Notes: generated by a model from the letters alone, not told the origin. Counted from the first letter of the stretch, positions 1 through 10,720 are shown. The stretch is 64,000 nucleotides of DNA from Petrolisthes cinctipes (GCA_033782935.1 JAWQEG010000255.1:861017-925016); one strand, 5' to 3'. Numbers and translations are program-made.

Positions 1-1005
1 ATGAGATTCTTACACTCAGGAAAAAATAAAACTGTAAAGTTAAAAAAAAATAACTCGCCAAATTCTTTCTATGAAACTCGTCACCTGCACTTTAGTAGAA
101 ATAGTGAGAATAACAATTGCATTACTATTATATATATAGAGTATAAAACATTAATCAGATGTGTTTTTTTAAATATGGAAGGTCATAAGCAGTCACCTCT
201 TCCATAATGCCGTAGTGATGTGGACAATACTTTAAGGGTTTTGGCGCCCCTTCGGCTCCAGCCACTTACTTTCAGTTCTTCAACGGTCCATCTTATCTTT
301 CTATTTCCTTCTTGCTTGCTGTCTCACCTCTCTATCACCTTCTCCTGGCGCTATATAACCTCGCTGATGCTGGGCCTAATATCAATCAATCAATGTGTTC
401 CATAATATCGATAACATTAATCAACCTCTCAACACAATGTAAACACCAAACCTAAAACAATCTTCATCTCTACTTGTAACTAAAGTACCAACCAGGCCTG
501 TATACCATCACCGGAATTGGTCACTGTGTAATACATGTAGCCTAAATGAGTTTCTGTTCCAATAACATTATACCCAAAACCATAAGGACCCCAAAGTATA
601 AAACACAAGTTAAATAATCTACAAGTACACCGGAGCAGCAATCTCTAATTAAAACTCAAACTACATTATACGTAGAAGAATATAAGGAGAATGTGAGTAA
701 CCACACCTTGACACTGCCAAGTGTGGAGCTTCAATGTGTGAGGTAAGACCAACATGACCAAGGATTCTAGTACTGGAGAACGACACACCACTCAATGTTA
801 TTTTCCTGTTGCCAATCTGGCTGGCTGGGACGGTGGCGCCTCTAACGGCCGGTAGGAATCAACACTACAGCTGCTGTCTGCTTCCCTTAATCCTGATTAT
901 TATTAAGTCAGATTTTCTTTACTAGCAACACACAGGACCTTTGATACTAATTATTTGACAATAAAATTAATAATTCTATTGATTTTTTTTTTTTTTAATA
1001 CGTGA
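1..1005. other. AT-rich intergenic DNA, no gene seen
   Basis: No frame here resembles a known protein; the short open frames have no family features. The stretch ends in a T tract near 984-996 directly before a SINE copy. I see no RNA gene. Confidence 0.5.
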
Positions 1006-1390
1006 ACCTCGGCACTGTATGGTGTCAGTAGCCCGTGACCCTTGTGAGGCCCCGAGATTATCGAGTGTTACACTAGATGAGACAGTGGAGCTTCATGGTG
1101 TTGGTAGCTTCTCTTGTGTCCCACTAGATGACCACACCTTATTTATACACGTCACTATCAGGTCACTCACATCGTCACTCACAGCATCTAGAAATATGGT
1201 TCTATGTTATGAGTTGACGACGATGTAAGGGATATTTTGTTGACGTGTCGGCGTAGCCAGGATACTTGACGGACAGCAACAACCATCAGATCACCTCGGA
1301 AAAAAAACAAAACAAACAAACCGCTTCTCGTGGACTCCAGCCTGGGTCCATAACATTGGCAGTCCGTCGCCGTATCCACTCTGCCACCCC
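1006..1390 (-). repeat. tRNA-derived SINE, copy 1
   Basis: About 380 bp that matches a second copy at 49566-49917 along its length, with scattered substitutions and small indels. Shared blocks include GAGGCCCCGAGATTA, GAGACAGTGGAGCTTC, TTATTTATACACGTCACTATCA and GAGTTGACGACGATGTA-type segments. Read on the minus strand, the right end (about 1330-1386) resembles the 5' half of a tRNA; in the other copy the box B-like GGTTCGAATCC is perfect. The head is therefore tRNA-derived and transcription would run towards lower coordinates. This copy has a decayed box B and an A/AC-rich insertion near 1300. Confidence 0.6.
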
Positions 1391-1661
1391 CTCCAAAAAA
1401 TACAAATTACATAATAAATTACGATAATATCTACGACAAAGCCCTAATATATTGTTAAATATCCATGCCTACCATTTATGTATATACACTACCGCCCAAA
1501 AGTTCCTTACCTCGGCCAACCAGTTTCCAACTTTTAGATTAATTTGTATCGTCTTTTTCTGGTTGACACCGAAACAATCATGAACATCTGAAGCATCCTT
1601 TTTTAATATAATATAACACTCTTTTATATTCAGTCAGTCAATACAATTCTGACTCTACCCA

Positions 1662-1669
1662 TTTATCTC

Positions 1670-1711
<42 letters not shown>
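1662..1711. repeat. (TAA)n microsatellite
   Basis: About 45 bp of TAA repeats directly outside the left inverted repeat of the Penelope-like element. A TAA/AAC tract lies outside the right repeat too, which suggests insertion into, or growth of, such tracts at the element ends. Confidence 0.85.
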
Positions 1712-1712
<1 letters not shown>

Positions 1713-1770
1713 AGGTTTTGTTGAAGATAACTGCGAGCTCTGCGCTGTTTATTTTGTAGCAAATCTTTTC
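1707..1770. repeat. Left inverted repeat of the Penelope-like element
   Basis: Begins TACAGGTTTTGTTGAAG and runs through the GCGAGCTCTGCGCTG block. Its reverse complement is found at 4250-4306, nearly identical for about 50 bp apart from a 5-bp insertion near 1751. Confidence 0.75.
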
Positions 1771-1938
1771 TAATTTACGAATAATTTTCTTAATATTGCT
1801 GGGGAGATGGAAAAGCAAATTACCAAGAGAGTTTATTGGCCTGACGTTTCGGCTTTCTCTAAAAGCCATTCTCAAAGGAATGAGTGTCTTACAGGTAACA
1901 GATATACTTATAGTCCCTGAGTAAATGTACTGCTGTGC

Positions 1939-2137
1939 ATACTGCGCCCTGATTGGCTGTTAGCAGTCCCGCTGGATTATGTGCGTACTGCGCCCTGATA
2001 ATAATAATAATAATAATAATACTAATAGTTACAACAACAGCAATAATAATAATAATAACAATAATAATGATTACAATAATAATAATAACAACAATAATAA
2101 TACTGCGCCCTGATTGGCTGTTAGCAGTCCCGCTTGA
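1939..2137. repeat. Duplicated 35-40 bp segment around a TAA/ACA tract
   Basis: The block TACTGCGCCCTGATTGGCTG plus GTTAGCAGTCCCGCT occurs at about 1938-1977 and again at 2101-2136, with a short third copy (TACTGCGCCCTGAT) at about 1986-1999. Between them lies a (TAA)n/(ACA)n tract. It sits in the 3' region of the Penelope-like element. Confidence 0.7.
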
Positions 2138-2144
2138 TCCCGTG

Positions 2145-4145
2145 TCACCTCTGGCTTGACCCACGTTGTTGTAGCCTGGCGGAGCGCCTGATTGGGAGAT
2201 CTGGGTCTGGGTTAGCTGGGTTTTCTGGTGGTCTTACAGGGATACCTACAGCTACCGGGTCTTGAGTGGGTGTGGGTCGGTTTCGCCTGATGTTAGTAGG
2301 TAGTAAAAGAGTCTCTTGAGTAACGTTGAGAGAAGGTTTTAATTTCAAAATATGTAGAGCTTCTCTCAACCTTAGTCGACGACTGTCATCGTCAGTATCA
2401 ATAATTGATGTGCATTGTAGTAGTTGCGGTCTCAGTAGGTTACCATGGGCGCTCACATAGTGCTGGTAGAAGTTACCCTCCTTCAGGTGAACAGATAACC
2501 TCTTCGAAAGACGAGTAGTGGTCATACCAACGTAAGAATGGCTGCATCCATTCGCTGGGCATATAATTTGGTAGACCACCCCATGCCTCTTCAAAGGGTC
2601 ACCGTCAGTCCGAGGAGAGTTTTTCATCAGCAACTGGGACGTCTTCTTGTTCTTGTAATAGATGATTAGATCAATCACAGACTCAGGGTTCGTTACTGCA
2701 ACATGGTTATTAATTATGTTCCGAAGAGCAGCTTCATCTTGTTGATAATTCTTATGCATAAAATTTCTGTAAAATAACTTTATTTTCTTTCTACCATCAT
2801 CAGGTCTGTCCTCCTGGGTGTACCACTGGTCCATGGTGCGTCTGGTCAAACGTTGGATATCTTTATTAGAGTAGCCATTATCCACCAGCTGTTGGGCCAC
2901 GAAATCGAGTTCTTGGTGAACAGTATTCCACGTTGAACAGTGCGTAAGGGCCCGTTTGACGTATGCAGTCACCACTGTAGACTTAAACCTTGTTGGGCAT
3001 TCACTATCACCATTCAGACAGAGGCCAATGTTGGTAGGTTTACGGTAGACTGTAGTAGAAAATCGATCCTGAGTCTGTGTGACCTTCACATCAAGAAAAG
3101 GTATTGTGTTCTCACGGGAAAGTTCACAGGTAAACCTGAGAACTGAACATTCTTCAAAGGTATGTCTGACTGAGTCTAGTAAGACTTGTGTCTCAGCAAC
3201 CACAAAGGTGTCATCAATATAACGGTGGTAGGCTATAGGGTGTGGAATACGCTGGAACACTCTCTGCTCAACAAACCCCATGTATGTATTGGCAAAGAGG
3301 ACCCCGAGTGGGGACCCCATGGCAACACCATCAATCTGTTTCCACAGGTTGCCTCGCTGGTCACGGAATGGGGCCTCCTTGGTACACACCTGGAGAAGTC
3401 TACGTAGTGAGTTCTCAGGTATATCCAGCTGTGGGGTGTTCTCACTCCTGTAGATGTGGTCCAGCAGTAGGTTGATGGTCTCATCCACGGGAACATTAGT
3501 GAAGAGACTCTCCACATCCAACGAAGCCACTACACCTGCAGGAGGAGCAGTAGTGATTGATTGTAGAAAGTCTGTTGATGATTTCAGGCAGTACTGGTCT
3601 GGGACAAAAGGGGTCAGGATACGATTTAAGGTCTTCGCCAGTTTGTATGTCGGAGTTGGGCATTGGCTGATAATGGGTCTAAGAGGGTTATCAGGTTTGT
3701 GGGTTTTGACATTGCCATAGATATAGCCAGCATCAAAGTCACCACTAATCTTAGGTAGATGAGTAGCACCTCTGACAGCATTGATATTGCTAATAATGGT
3801 GTTCACCTCCCTCTTAATGTCTTCTATCGGGTTTCTAGTCACTCGTTGAAATTTCTGGGTGTCGTGGAGTATATTGTCCAATTTGGTGAGGTATTCTTCT
3901 TGGCTGATGAGGACAAAGGCAGCAGTCTTGTCAGCCCTCCGGATGACTATTCCTTCTCTCTTTCGAAGCTCTCTAGCAGCACGTCTCAGTCTTGGGGTGA
4001 GAATGTGGCTACGGTAGTTGCCACGATCCTGTAGGGCCTCAGCGAGCAGAAGGGGTTGTAGTTCCTCCGTGGTGGTGACAGTTCCCTGGTTATCAAGTAA
4101 AAAGATGGAATCAAGTAGTGATTCGATCTCAATCCTCTTATCCAT
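2145..4145 (-). CDS. Penelope-like reverse transcriptase with GIY-YIG endonuclease
   Basis: A 666-residue protein with the two parts that define endonuclease-bearing Penelope-like elements. Residues about 140-360 are the reverse transcriptase: KTHK (147-150), the first-aspartate block SLDVESLFTNVP (208-219), MGSPLG (276-281) and the catalytic YIDD (309-312). Residues about 520-605 are a GIY-YIG nuclease: GVVYQI, then YVG (538-540), with Arg545 and Glu595 in positions expected for catalysis, and a Cys pair (C529, C534) between. The frame is uninterrupted. The coding signal continues upstream of the ATG: the typical PTPEEDEILQLGLN block is read from about 4225 in the same frame, and before it the frame is lost, apparently by a small deletion near 4225. 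So the true N-terminus is missing or frameshifted. Activity of this copy is doubtful for that reason. Confidence 0.9.
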   Translation of the reverse strand: MDKRIEIESLLDSIFLLDNQGTVTTTEELQPLLLAEALQDRGNYRSHILTPRLRRAARELRKREGIVIRRADKTAAFVLISQEEYLTKLDNILHDTQKFQRVTRNPIEDIKREVNTIISNINAVRGATHLPKISGDFDAGYIYGNVKTHKPDNPLRPIISQCPTPTYKLAKTLNRILTPFVPDQYCLKSSTDFLQSITTAPPAGVVASLDVESLFTNVPVDETINLLLDHIYRSENTPQLDIPENSLRRLLQVCTKEAPFRDQRGNLWKQIDGVAMGSPLGVLFANTYMGFVEQRVFQRIPHPIAYHRYIDDTFVVAETQVLLDSVRHTFEECSVLRFTCELSRENTIPFLDVKVTQTQDRFSTTVYRKPTNIGLCLNGDSECPTRFKSTVVTAYVKRALTHCSTWNTVHQELDFVAQQLVDNGYSNKDIQRLTRRTMDQWYTQEDRPDDGRKKIKLFYRNFMHKNYQQDEAALRNIINNHVAVTNPESVIDLIIYYKNKKTSQLLMKNSPRTDGDPLKRHGVVYQIICPANGCSHSYVGMTTTRLSKRLSVHLKEGNFYQHYVSAHGNLLRPQLLQCTSIIDTDDDSRRLRLREALHILKLKPSLNVTQETLLLPTNIRRNRPTPTQDPVAVGIPVRPPENPANPDPDLPIRRSARLQQRGSSQR

Positions 4146-4249
4146 TTCCTTGGGTTTCTCGACAACATGGCAATTAAGCCCAAGTTGGAGAATCTCATCT
4201 TCTTCAGGGGTAGGTTGATAGTCTCAGATTGATGTAAGAACAATCTTTC

Positions 4250-4306
4250 TTCTTTTTGCTACAAACAGCGCAGAGCTCGCAGTTATCTTCAACAAAACCT
4301 GTATTA
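4250..4306. repeat. Right inverted repeat of the Penelope-like element
   Basis: Reverse complement of 1707-1766, including the GCAGAGCTCGCAGTTATC block. In the direction of the gene this segment lies just upstream of the broken 5' end. Confidence 0.75.
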
Positions 4307-4320
4307 TAGAGGGTTTCCTT

Positions 4321-4515
<195 letters not shown>

Positions 4516-4586
4516 TATTATTTTGTCACATTACTTTTAGTATCAAGTATTTCAACGGGTCAAAATATTATATAACGTTGAATTAA

Positions 4587-4763
4587 GGTGATAGTAAAGT
4601 ATTGGTAATTCTGGATCAACTAATTATTCCTCCAAACTATTCCAAGTAACAACAGACCATCATCATTATTATTGTTTATTTTTGGTGCTGCTGTTTTCTG
4701 GCATACTACGGAGGAATTCAAGGTGCTACAATGTTACAAAGTATTGTATACTGTACTGTCCCC
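4587..4763. mobile_element. TTAA-flanked hairpin MITE, copy 1
   Basis: Lies between TTAA at 4583-4586 and TTAA at 4764-4767. Outer ends are GGTGATAGTA and the complement of TACTGTCCCC; inner arms are TTCCTCCAAACTATTCCA and the degenerate complement near 4700-4716. It belongs to the family described best at 20203-20361. Confidence 0.7.
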
Positions 4764-4937
4764 TTAATGAGCTGCCACTGATTATTTTCACCCTAATAAT
4801 AATAATAATAATATCATGTTGGAAGGTTGACCTCTGGAATTCAGTGGCTGGTAATAATAAAAGTTGATAAATTGGTCCAAGTTTAATCGGCTTCCCTGTA
4901 TTGCTTTCCACGGCACTCAACTGTAAACACCAGACTA

Positions 4938-5707
4938 ATGTGTGTGTGTATGTGTTCCTAGATGACTGTGTGTGTGTGTGTGTGTGTTCCTAGATGACTG
5001 AGTGTGTGTGTGTTCCTAGATGACTGTATGTATGTGTATGTTTCTAGATGACTGTATGTATGTGTGTGTTCCTAGATGACTGTATGTATGTGTGTGTTTC
5101 TAGATGAATGAGAGTGTATGTGTGTGTGTGTTCCTAGATGACTGAGTGTGTGTGTGTGTGTTCCTAGATGACAGTATGTGTGTGTGTTCCTAGATGACTG
5201 AGTGTATGTGTGTGTGTTCCTAGATGACTGAGTGTGCGTGTGTTCCTAGATGACTGAGTGTGTGTGTGTTCCTAGATGACTGAGTGTGTGTGTGTTCCTA
5301 GATGACTGAGTGTGTGTGTGTTCCTAGATGACTGAGTGTGTGTGTGTTCCTAGATGACTGAGTGTGTGTGTTCTTAGATGACTGAGTGTGTGTGTGTTCC
5401 TAGATGACTGAGTGTGTGTGTTCCTAGATGACTGAGTGTGTGTGTGTATGTTCCTAGATGACTGAGTGTGTGTGTTCTTAGATGACTGAGTGTGTGTGTG
5501 TTCTTAGATGACTGAGTGTGTGTGTGTTCCTAGATGACTGAGTGTGTGTGTTCCTAGATGACTGAGTGTGTGTGTGTGTGTTCCTAGATGACTGAGTGTG
5601 TGTGTGTGTACGTGTATGTGTTCCTAGATGACTGAGTGTGTGTGTGTGTTCCTAGATGACTGAGTGTGTGTGTATGTGTATTCCTAGATGACTGAGTGTG
5701 TGTATAG
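4938..5707. repeat. Minisatellite, about 26-bp unit, roughly 28-30 copies
   Basis: Tandem units of (GT)n followed by TTCCTAGATGACTGAG. The GT part varies in length, while the non-GT core is nearly constant (variants TTCTTAGATGAC, TTTCTAGATGAC, GACAGT). The array is best ordered at 5230-5560. No coding sense. Confidence 0.95.
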
Positions 5708-5800
5708 GTGAGTCAAGGCAATATTGTTCCTGTCACAGCTTCTACCTCACCTGGTGTTCACTAAGACGTGTGACTGTGTTACAACACCGATGTACAGGTA

Positions 5801-6885
5801 CACTCGCGCACCACAATCTCTAGCCCACCTGAGTTTGGGGCAGCGATATGGTTCGGATCCTTTCTGGACGACAGCCCACTGAAACTATCACAAGGTCAGA
5901 CCCGCACCAACAGAAATGCTTCGAAAAATTGAAAAGGGGTCTGACTCACTGTGTCATGTTAACCTTATATACAACTCTTTCTGTGGTTATACTATACAAT
6001 AGTAGTTTGGCTGCAAACATCAATATATTTCTTTACTGCATTTTAATTCCTCAAATATTTGCATGAAAGAGGGACACAAAAGAATATACTAATAAGCTTT
6101 CAAGAATTACAATTAAAACGAAGCACTTCCATACCACCCAGTGAACACACAGGTATTCAGTGTGTGTGTGTGTGTGTGTGTAGCCTACTGTAACATCAAG
6201 ATTCTTCCTCAGAAATTGTTTCCTTAACGTGATTAATCTTATGTATTTTGTATAATTATCTAGAACGATTTTTTTTTTTTTTTTTTAAAGTTCATTTTGA
6301 TGATAGTGACTCGTCCTGAAGCTCAGTGTTTTCCTCAAACTCATTGTTCATTCTTTCAGTCATTCTGCCGTGTGTGATCTGATTAAAATGGCGTTGCTTT
6401 TCAGATGTTATTTATTACTTCACATTAAATACAATCGACATTGTTGTATAGGCCGAGCGTTTGATAACGAGATAACACCGTATTTGTATGACAATGGCAT
6501 GCAGTGAAATTTAACTTTTATATCAATATGCAGTAATTAGAGTCCCCTATGTATCCATGATTTGGCTGATTAACATTAACAAAAGTAAGGTGAGATTAAC
6601 ATGAAAATGAACATGAAGAATATTGCTTGTGTGACCCCGAAACACCAGCAGTGTGTCTCCTCTCCTTATGAAAAGATGGAATTATTGTAAGATAATATTG
6701 AAAACGTATACAATGTTATTGATAAATGTGTAGGAAATTGTTGTTTGTTATAGCTCTATATTGTATATGTTTTAAAATGTGTTTGGTCATCCTTACATTA
6801 TTGGTCACTATGTTGCGGTGGAACCATCATTATTTTTAGCCACTGTGCTTAGACGGCCACATAGGTGAACAGATATTGTCTGATG

Positions 6886-6916
<31 letters not shown>

Positions 6917-7286
6917 AGACAAACGCTCGTGTGCGCCGAATAAACCTCTGAGTTCACTTGCTGATTTGAAGTGTGTTGTTTAGTTAGTAATTTCATGAAT
7001 CCTCTGGTAATATTCTTTCGTGTGCTAGTTCATTATAAATTATGGGGATAGTATATTGCAATAATTATATACATAAATGTCATTCACACAGCCAAAATAT
7101 GATTGCGTAGCCTTAAAAAACAATTAATTATACATGTCAAACAGGGAGTCAAGCTTGTATCGGTTCGAAACGTATGTTCGTGCTTGTGTGGCATCTTAAT
7201 CGTTTGAGTGGGCTGTCGTCCAGAAAGGATCTGAGCCATATCTCCGGCCCAAACTCAGGTGGGCTAGAGACTGTGGTGCGCGAGTG
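5801..7286. mobile_element. TA-flanked element with 80-bp terminal inverted repeats
   Basis: The 80 bp at 5801-5880 and the reverse complement of 7207-7286 agree at over 90% of positions. Both begin CACTCGCGCACCACA and run to GACGACAGCCCACT. A TA dinucleotide flanks each end (5799-5800 and 7287-7288), as expected for TA-targeting (Tc1/mariner-type) elements. The 1.3-kb interior has no transposase-like frame, so this would be non-autonomous. It contains a (TC)n tract near 6890 and a T tract near 6270. Class assignment rests only on the TA flanks. Confidence 0.7.
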
Positions 7287-7290
7287 TACA

Positions 7291-7356
7291 ACACACACAC
7301 ACACACCATGTTTCTCTATGTAGCCTCACGCATACACACACACACACACACACACA
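7291..7356. repeat. (CA)n tracts
   Basis: Two CA runs (about 7290-7307 and 7333-7355) directly beside the right end of the TA-flanked element. Confidence 0.9.
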
Positions 7357-7410
7357 TGTATATTTTCAGCATTTGGCTGCATACATCAAATAAACCGTTT
7401 ATTATTATTA

Positions 7411-7580
7411 TGGCTAGCACAGTGGTAGAGTGCACGGCTGCAGTCTCTGTGGTCCAGCATTCGGTCCTTGCTTGGGACACTGTAAAAAATCTTTCACTGA
7501 TGCCAGAGGTTACCACCCCTGTGAGCAGGGGGTTGGGGGTTTGAGTCAGCTGTCTGAGGTCTTCCTGCTTACACAGCCAT
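7411..7580 (+). repeat. tRNA-derived SINE head
   Basis: The segment starts GGCTAGCACAGTGGTAGAG, a good box A (TAGCNNAGTGGTAGAG), and about 50 nt later has a degenerate box B (CATTCGGTCCTTG). It continues into a non-tRNA body and has no amino-acyl acceptor pairing, so it is a SINE rather than a tRNA gene. Different from the SINE at 1006-1390. Confidence 0.55.
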
Positions 7581-7596
7581 ACTATCATCATCATTG

Positions 7597-7658
7597 CAGG
7601 GTTGCCGTTTTGTAGAATTTTGCTGAGAAACGTAGAAAAATAGCGACATCTGGCAACT
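7597..7658 (+). repeat. Possible left end of hAT element 1
   Basis: Starts CAGGGTTGCCGTTTTGT, a hAT-like terminus, and ends ATCTGGCAAC. It resembles 11113-11172 in the same orientation, and each lies upstream of one of two related hAT transposases. No matching right end or 8-bp target duplication was found, so the call is tentative. Confidence 0.45.
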
Positions 7659-8552
7659 GATCGTAGAATTTTTTTCCACATCCACACTCGGCACAGAAAC
7701 CACATTAAAAACTAAACATATAATTTGTAAAAACTGACCTTACATGAATGGAAATAAATAGTGATAACAGATGATGTTTTTTATCGTCAAATAAGTCCTT
7801 AAAATTATATTTAGCACTAATTAGAATGGACTTTTCGGGTTCTTCTGTGTGTAGAATTTTTTTCTACAAAATTAAATTAAGCATTTTTATGGCAAAGCAG
7901 CATAAAAATATTTGTTTAACTATTTTTCAAATTCTTTAGGGTATGGAATTGCATTGTACTTACAAATTCCTTAATAACATATTAATTATGAACCAATTTA
8001 TGTCAAATCAAGACAGATACTGTAAACAGATTTGAAGCAGATGTCAGTTCTCTGGGTGCATTCACATTGAAGACATCATCCAAGGTGTTCCAGAGCTACA
8101 ATACGAACTATAGATATCTCGCCGACATCTTTCCCTCAAACTCCGGTAAGTGTTAATACGTAAACATTACCTTTGGATTGAAAATTTTAACTTTTTACGA
8201 GTGTAAGGAAAATAGAGAAGTTATCCATTGCAAACATTTAACAGATTATACGGCACTTAACAGAAAATGGGATACCTTCCTATAACTTTTGTAAATTGAC
8301 ATATTTGATATTTGATATTTTCAGATTGAAATGGCTGGTAAACGGAAACTAAGGGATGAATGGTTACACATGGACGATTTTAGACCATGGCTAGAAAAAG
8401 TAGATGGAGATCCAACCAAAGCCTACTGTAACAAATGCCAAAAGACGTTTTCTGGGGATCTTACAGCAATAAAGCGTCACAAGGTAAGGCAACCTTTTCA
8501 TTTAATCATAGGTTAAAAGAACCAATCATGGCATATTATGAAAAAGAATTAA

Positions 8553-8713
8553 GGGGGTACATAGTACACTGTGTTTGGTGGTACATCTGGGGCAACTGAT
8601 TATTCCTAACTATTGCAAGCAACAGATCACCATTATATTTACTCATTGGCCCCATTTTCCAACATACTTTGGAGGAATCAAGGCACTCTAATATAGAAAA
8701 TGCATACTATCCC
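8553..8713. mobile_element. TTAA-flanked hairpin MITE, copy 2
   Basis: TTAA at 8549-8552 and 8714-8717. Ends GGGGGTACATAGTA and the complement of TACTATCCC, with CTTTGGAGGAATC arm at about 8670. Lies in the intron of hAT pseudogene 1. Confidence 0.75.
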
Positions 8714-8717
8714 TTAA

Positions 8718-9561
8718 GGGGAGCCTCCACTCTCACCCCCATTTGCGCTCCTGTTAATTTTAGAAGCAAAATCCTCGTTGGTTTTTACATATGCTGACCA
8801 ATTTTCATTGCAATCGAGCAACAAATAATATTTTTCTTAAAACGTTTGAAATAAAAAATGGAAAATATTAACAAAAAAATATCTATGTTTCAGAATAGCA
8901 TAAGATTTTATGTGGACTATCCTCTGATATATAGCAACACTTCTATGGAACGAAAAGTCCTTTGTCACTGCTGTAAATGAGAAAATTCCTCGCCTGAAAT
9001 TGTTGAAATAAATTGTCGCCTGAAATTTTGGGGAAAAAAAATCACCAAAAATAAAATAATCATTTTTGATGGAAATCCCTCTAACGGAATGTGCTCATAT
9101 ACTGTATACGTATATCACGTGTGAAAAGATTAATTGACATGATGTAAAAACCCTTCGTGTTGATAGCTATTATACTGGAAAATATCACTTGAAAAAAAAT
9201 TTAAATTAAAAATTCTTTTGTTAGTGCTCTAAATTTGTAATACCTCCATTTTCTTTATCTTTCCTAAGTTATACTGAGTATGGAGAAGTGGCTGGTGTAT
9301 GGCAGACTATTGAATTTTGCCGATTTTTTTAATGCGCACATACGGACCTGATTTCAACTTCAAGTTCAAGGTCCCGCAGAGGGCCGCTCATGGGCAGCAT
9401 AATATGCGGGGGTTGTGTGAAGGATTTAGGGATCCAGGGTAGGATTAGGAATGGGGTTAGGATGAGGGTGGATTGGGTCAGGGACTCTGGATTGAGGATT
9501 AGGATTGGGGAGGTAATGATTGGAGATAAGGATCTGACTGGAGGGCCAGTGGAGGCTCCCC
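8718..9561. mobile_element. TTAA-flanked 844-bp element with 14-bp inverted ends
   Basis: Left end GGGGAGCCTCCACT follows TTAA at 8714-8717; right end AGTGGAGGCTCCCC precedes TTAA at 9562-9565. The 14-bp ends are perfect inverted repeats and the target is TTAA, as for piggyBac-type elements. No transposase frame inside. The left TTAA is shared with MITE copy 2. The right third (about 9400-9530) is rich in GGATTAGG-like runs. Confidence 0.75.
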
Positions 9562-10720
9562 TTAAGCAAAATTAAAGATACACCTAGAAAAATTATCATT
9601 TCCTGTCCCACAGATAACACAAATTCATGCAGCCAGCTCTAGTCAAAAGTCTCGTCAAGAAGATCAGCAGGGATGTCAAGATATTCGGTATAAAATAAAC
9701 GTTGCATATATATTATTAATATGTTTCATGGCCGAACATAATATACCTTTCCTCATTGCTGACCATATGACAGATCTTTTTAAAACAATATTTCCCGACT
9801 CTGCCATTGGCCAGGGATTACACATGAAAAGAACAAAGTGTACAGAAATTGCAAAGAAAGTTGGTTTAGTTATCTCAGAAGAGTTTGTGAGAGATTTGAG
9901 GCAGCATAAATTTTCCATAATTATTGACGAGTCAACTGATGTCAGTGCAACCAAATGTCTTACGGTGATAGCAAAATTTTATAATTCAGCCAAAGGAATA
10001 ATTGTTACAAAGATGCTAGATTTAATTAACATTTATGGTGACAAAATGCAAACGACTGGATCTTCTGGCCAGTCACTGTATAACATGATTATTGAAACTT
10101 TAAATTTTCATGATATTCCCCTGAATAATTTGGTTGGTTTTGCTGCAGACGGAGCATCGAATTTAGTGGGAGAATCAAACTCTTTATGCAGTAGGTTAAG
10201 GGAAAACTTTCCAGGGATTACAATTTTAAAATGCATTTGTCATTCTCTCCACTTGTGTGCTTCCGAAGCAGCTAAGACTCTTCCCAGACATTGTGAAGAT
10301 TTGATTGATAAGAAGTATTTATACCCATTTTGCTCACAGTGCCAAACGCAAATATGAATTTAAACAATTTCAAACCTTATTGGACATAAAACCACACAAA
10401 ATTCTCCATCCAAGTCAAACACGTTGGCTACAAATTCATGTGATGCTGTTTTGTTATATACCAAACTTGGGAATATGACCAAAAATAATAAGTATCTGTT
10501 CAAAACTCTGGCCACGTTTTCTTTAAACATTTTAGCTCTGCCTGTTACAAACACAGACGCAGAAAGACTGTTTTCTAAACTACATTTAATTGAAACAGAT
10601 ATAAGAAATAAGTTAAATATCCATTCTCTTAAATCACTATGTTATGTATCTGAAGCAGTCAGGGAACAAGGAGAGTGTTATAAATTTAAAGTATCTGGTG
10701 CAATGATGGAATCCTTATAA

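Larger units (their letters stand above)
1707..4306 (-). mobile_element. Penelope-like element with inverted terminal segments
   Basis: A 2.6-kb unit on the minus strand: a reverse transcriptase/GIY-YIG gene (2145-4145) between two copies of a roughly 50-bp segment in opposite orientation (1707-1766 and 4250-4306). Penelope-like elements are known to carry terminal segments in direct or inverted arrangement, so the layout fits the family. Downstream of the gene (about 1830-1890, read on minus) is a segment with CCGAAACGTCAGG, the kind of 3' sequence often seen after such genes. I did not find a hammerhead ribozyme core at either end. The unit may be 5'-truncated. Confidence 0.7.
8331..10720 (+). 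pseudogene. hAT transposase with BED zinc finger, broken copy 1
   Basis: Exon 1 (8331-8483) encodes a BED-type finger: the W of DEWLHM, C-x2-C at AYCNKCQ and H-x-type IKRHK. A donor GTAAGG follows at 8484 and an acceptor CCCACAG ends at 9613; the two exons are in the same phase, and exon 2 is open from 9614. Exon 2 carries the RNase H-like core: IIDESTDVS with the first Asp, FAADGASNL, and the CICHSLHLC motif. After LPRHCEDL (about 10300) the frame is lost, most of the central region is missing, and a new frame at 10424-10720 gives the hATC dimerisation domain (LALPVTNTDAERLFSK). The family is the ZBED/FAM200-like hAT group. The intron holds two TTAA-flanked insertions. A dead element by the frameshift and deletion. 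Confidence 0.85.

Noticed and set aside
1707..4306. Hammerhead ribozyme in the Penelope-like terminal segments
   Set aside because: I searched for the CTGATGA and GAAA core in suitable spacing on both strands and did not find it.
4938..5707. CRISPR-like array of regularly spaced repeats
   Set aside because: The spacers are GT runs, not unique sequence, and the genome is eukaryotic. It is a minisatellite.
7411..7490. A functional tRNA gene
   Set aside because: Box A is good, but box B is degenerate and no acceptor stem pairs; it is a SINE head.
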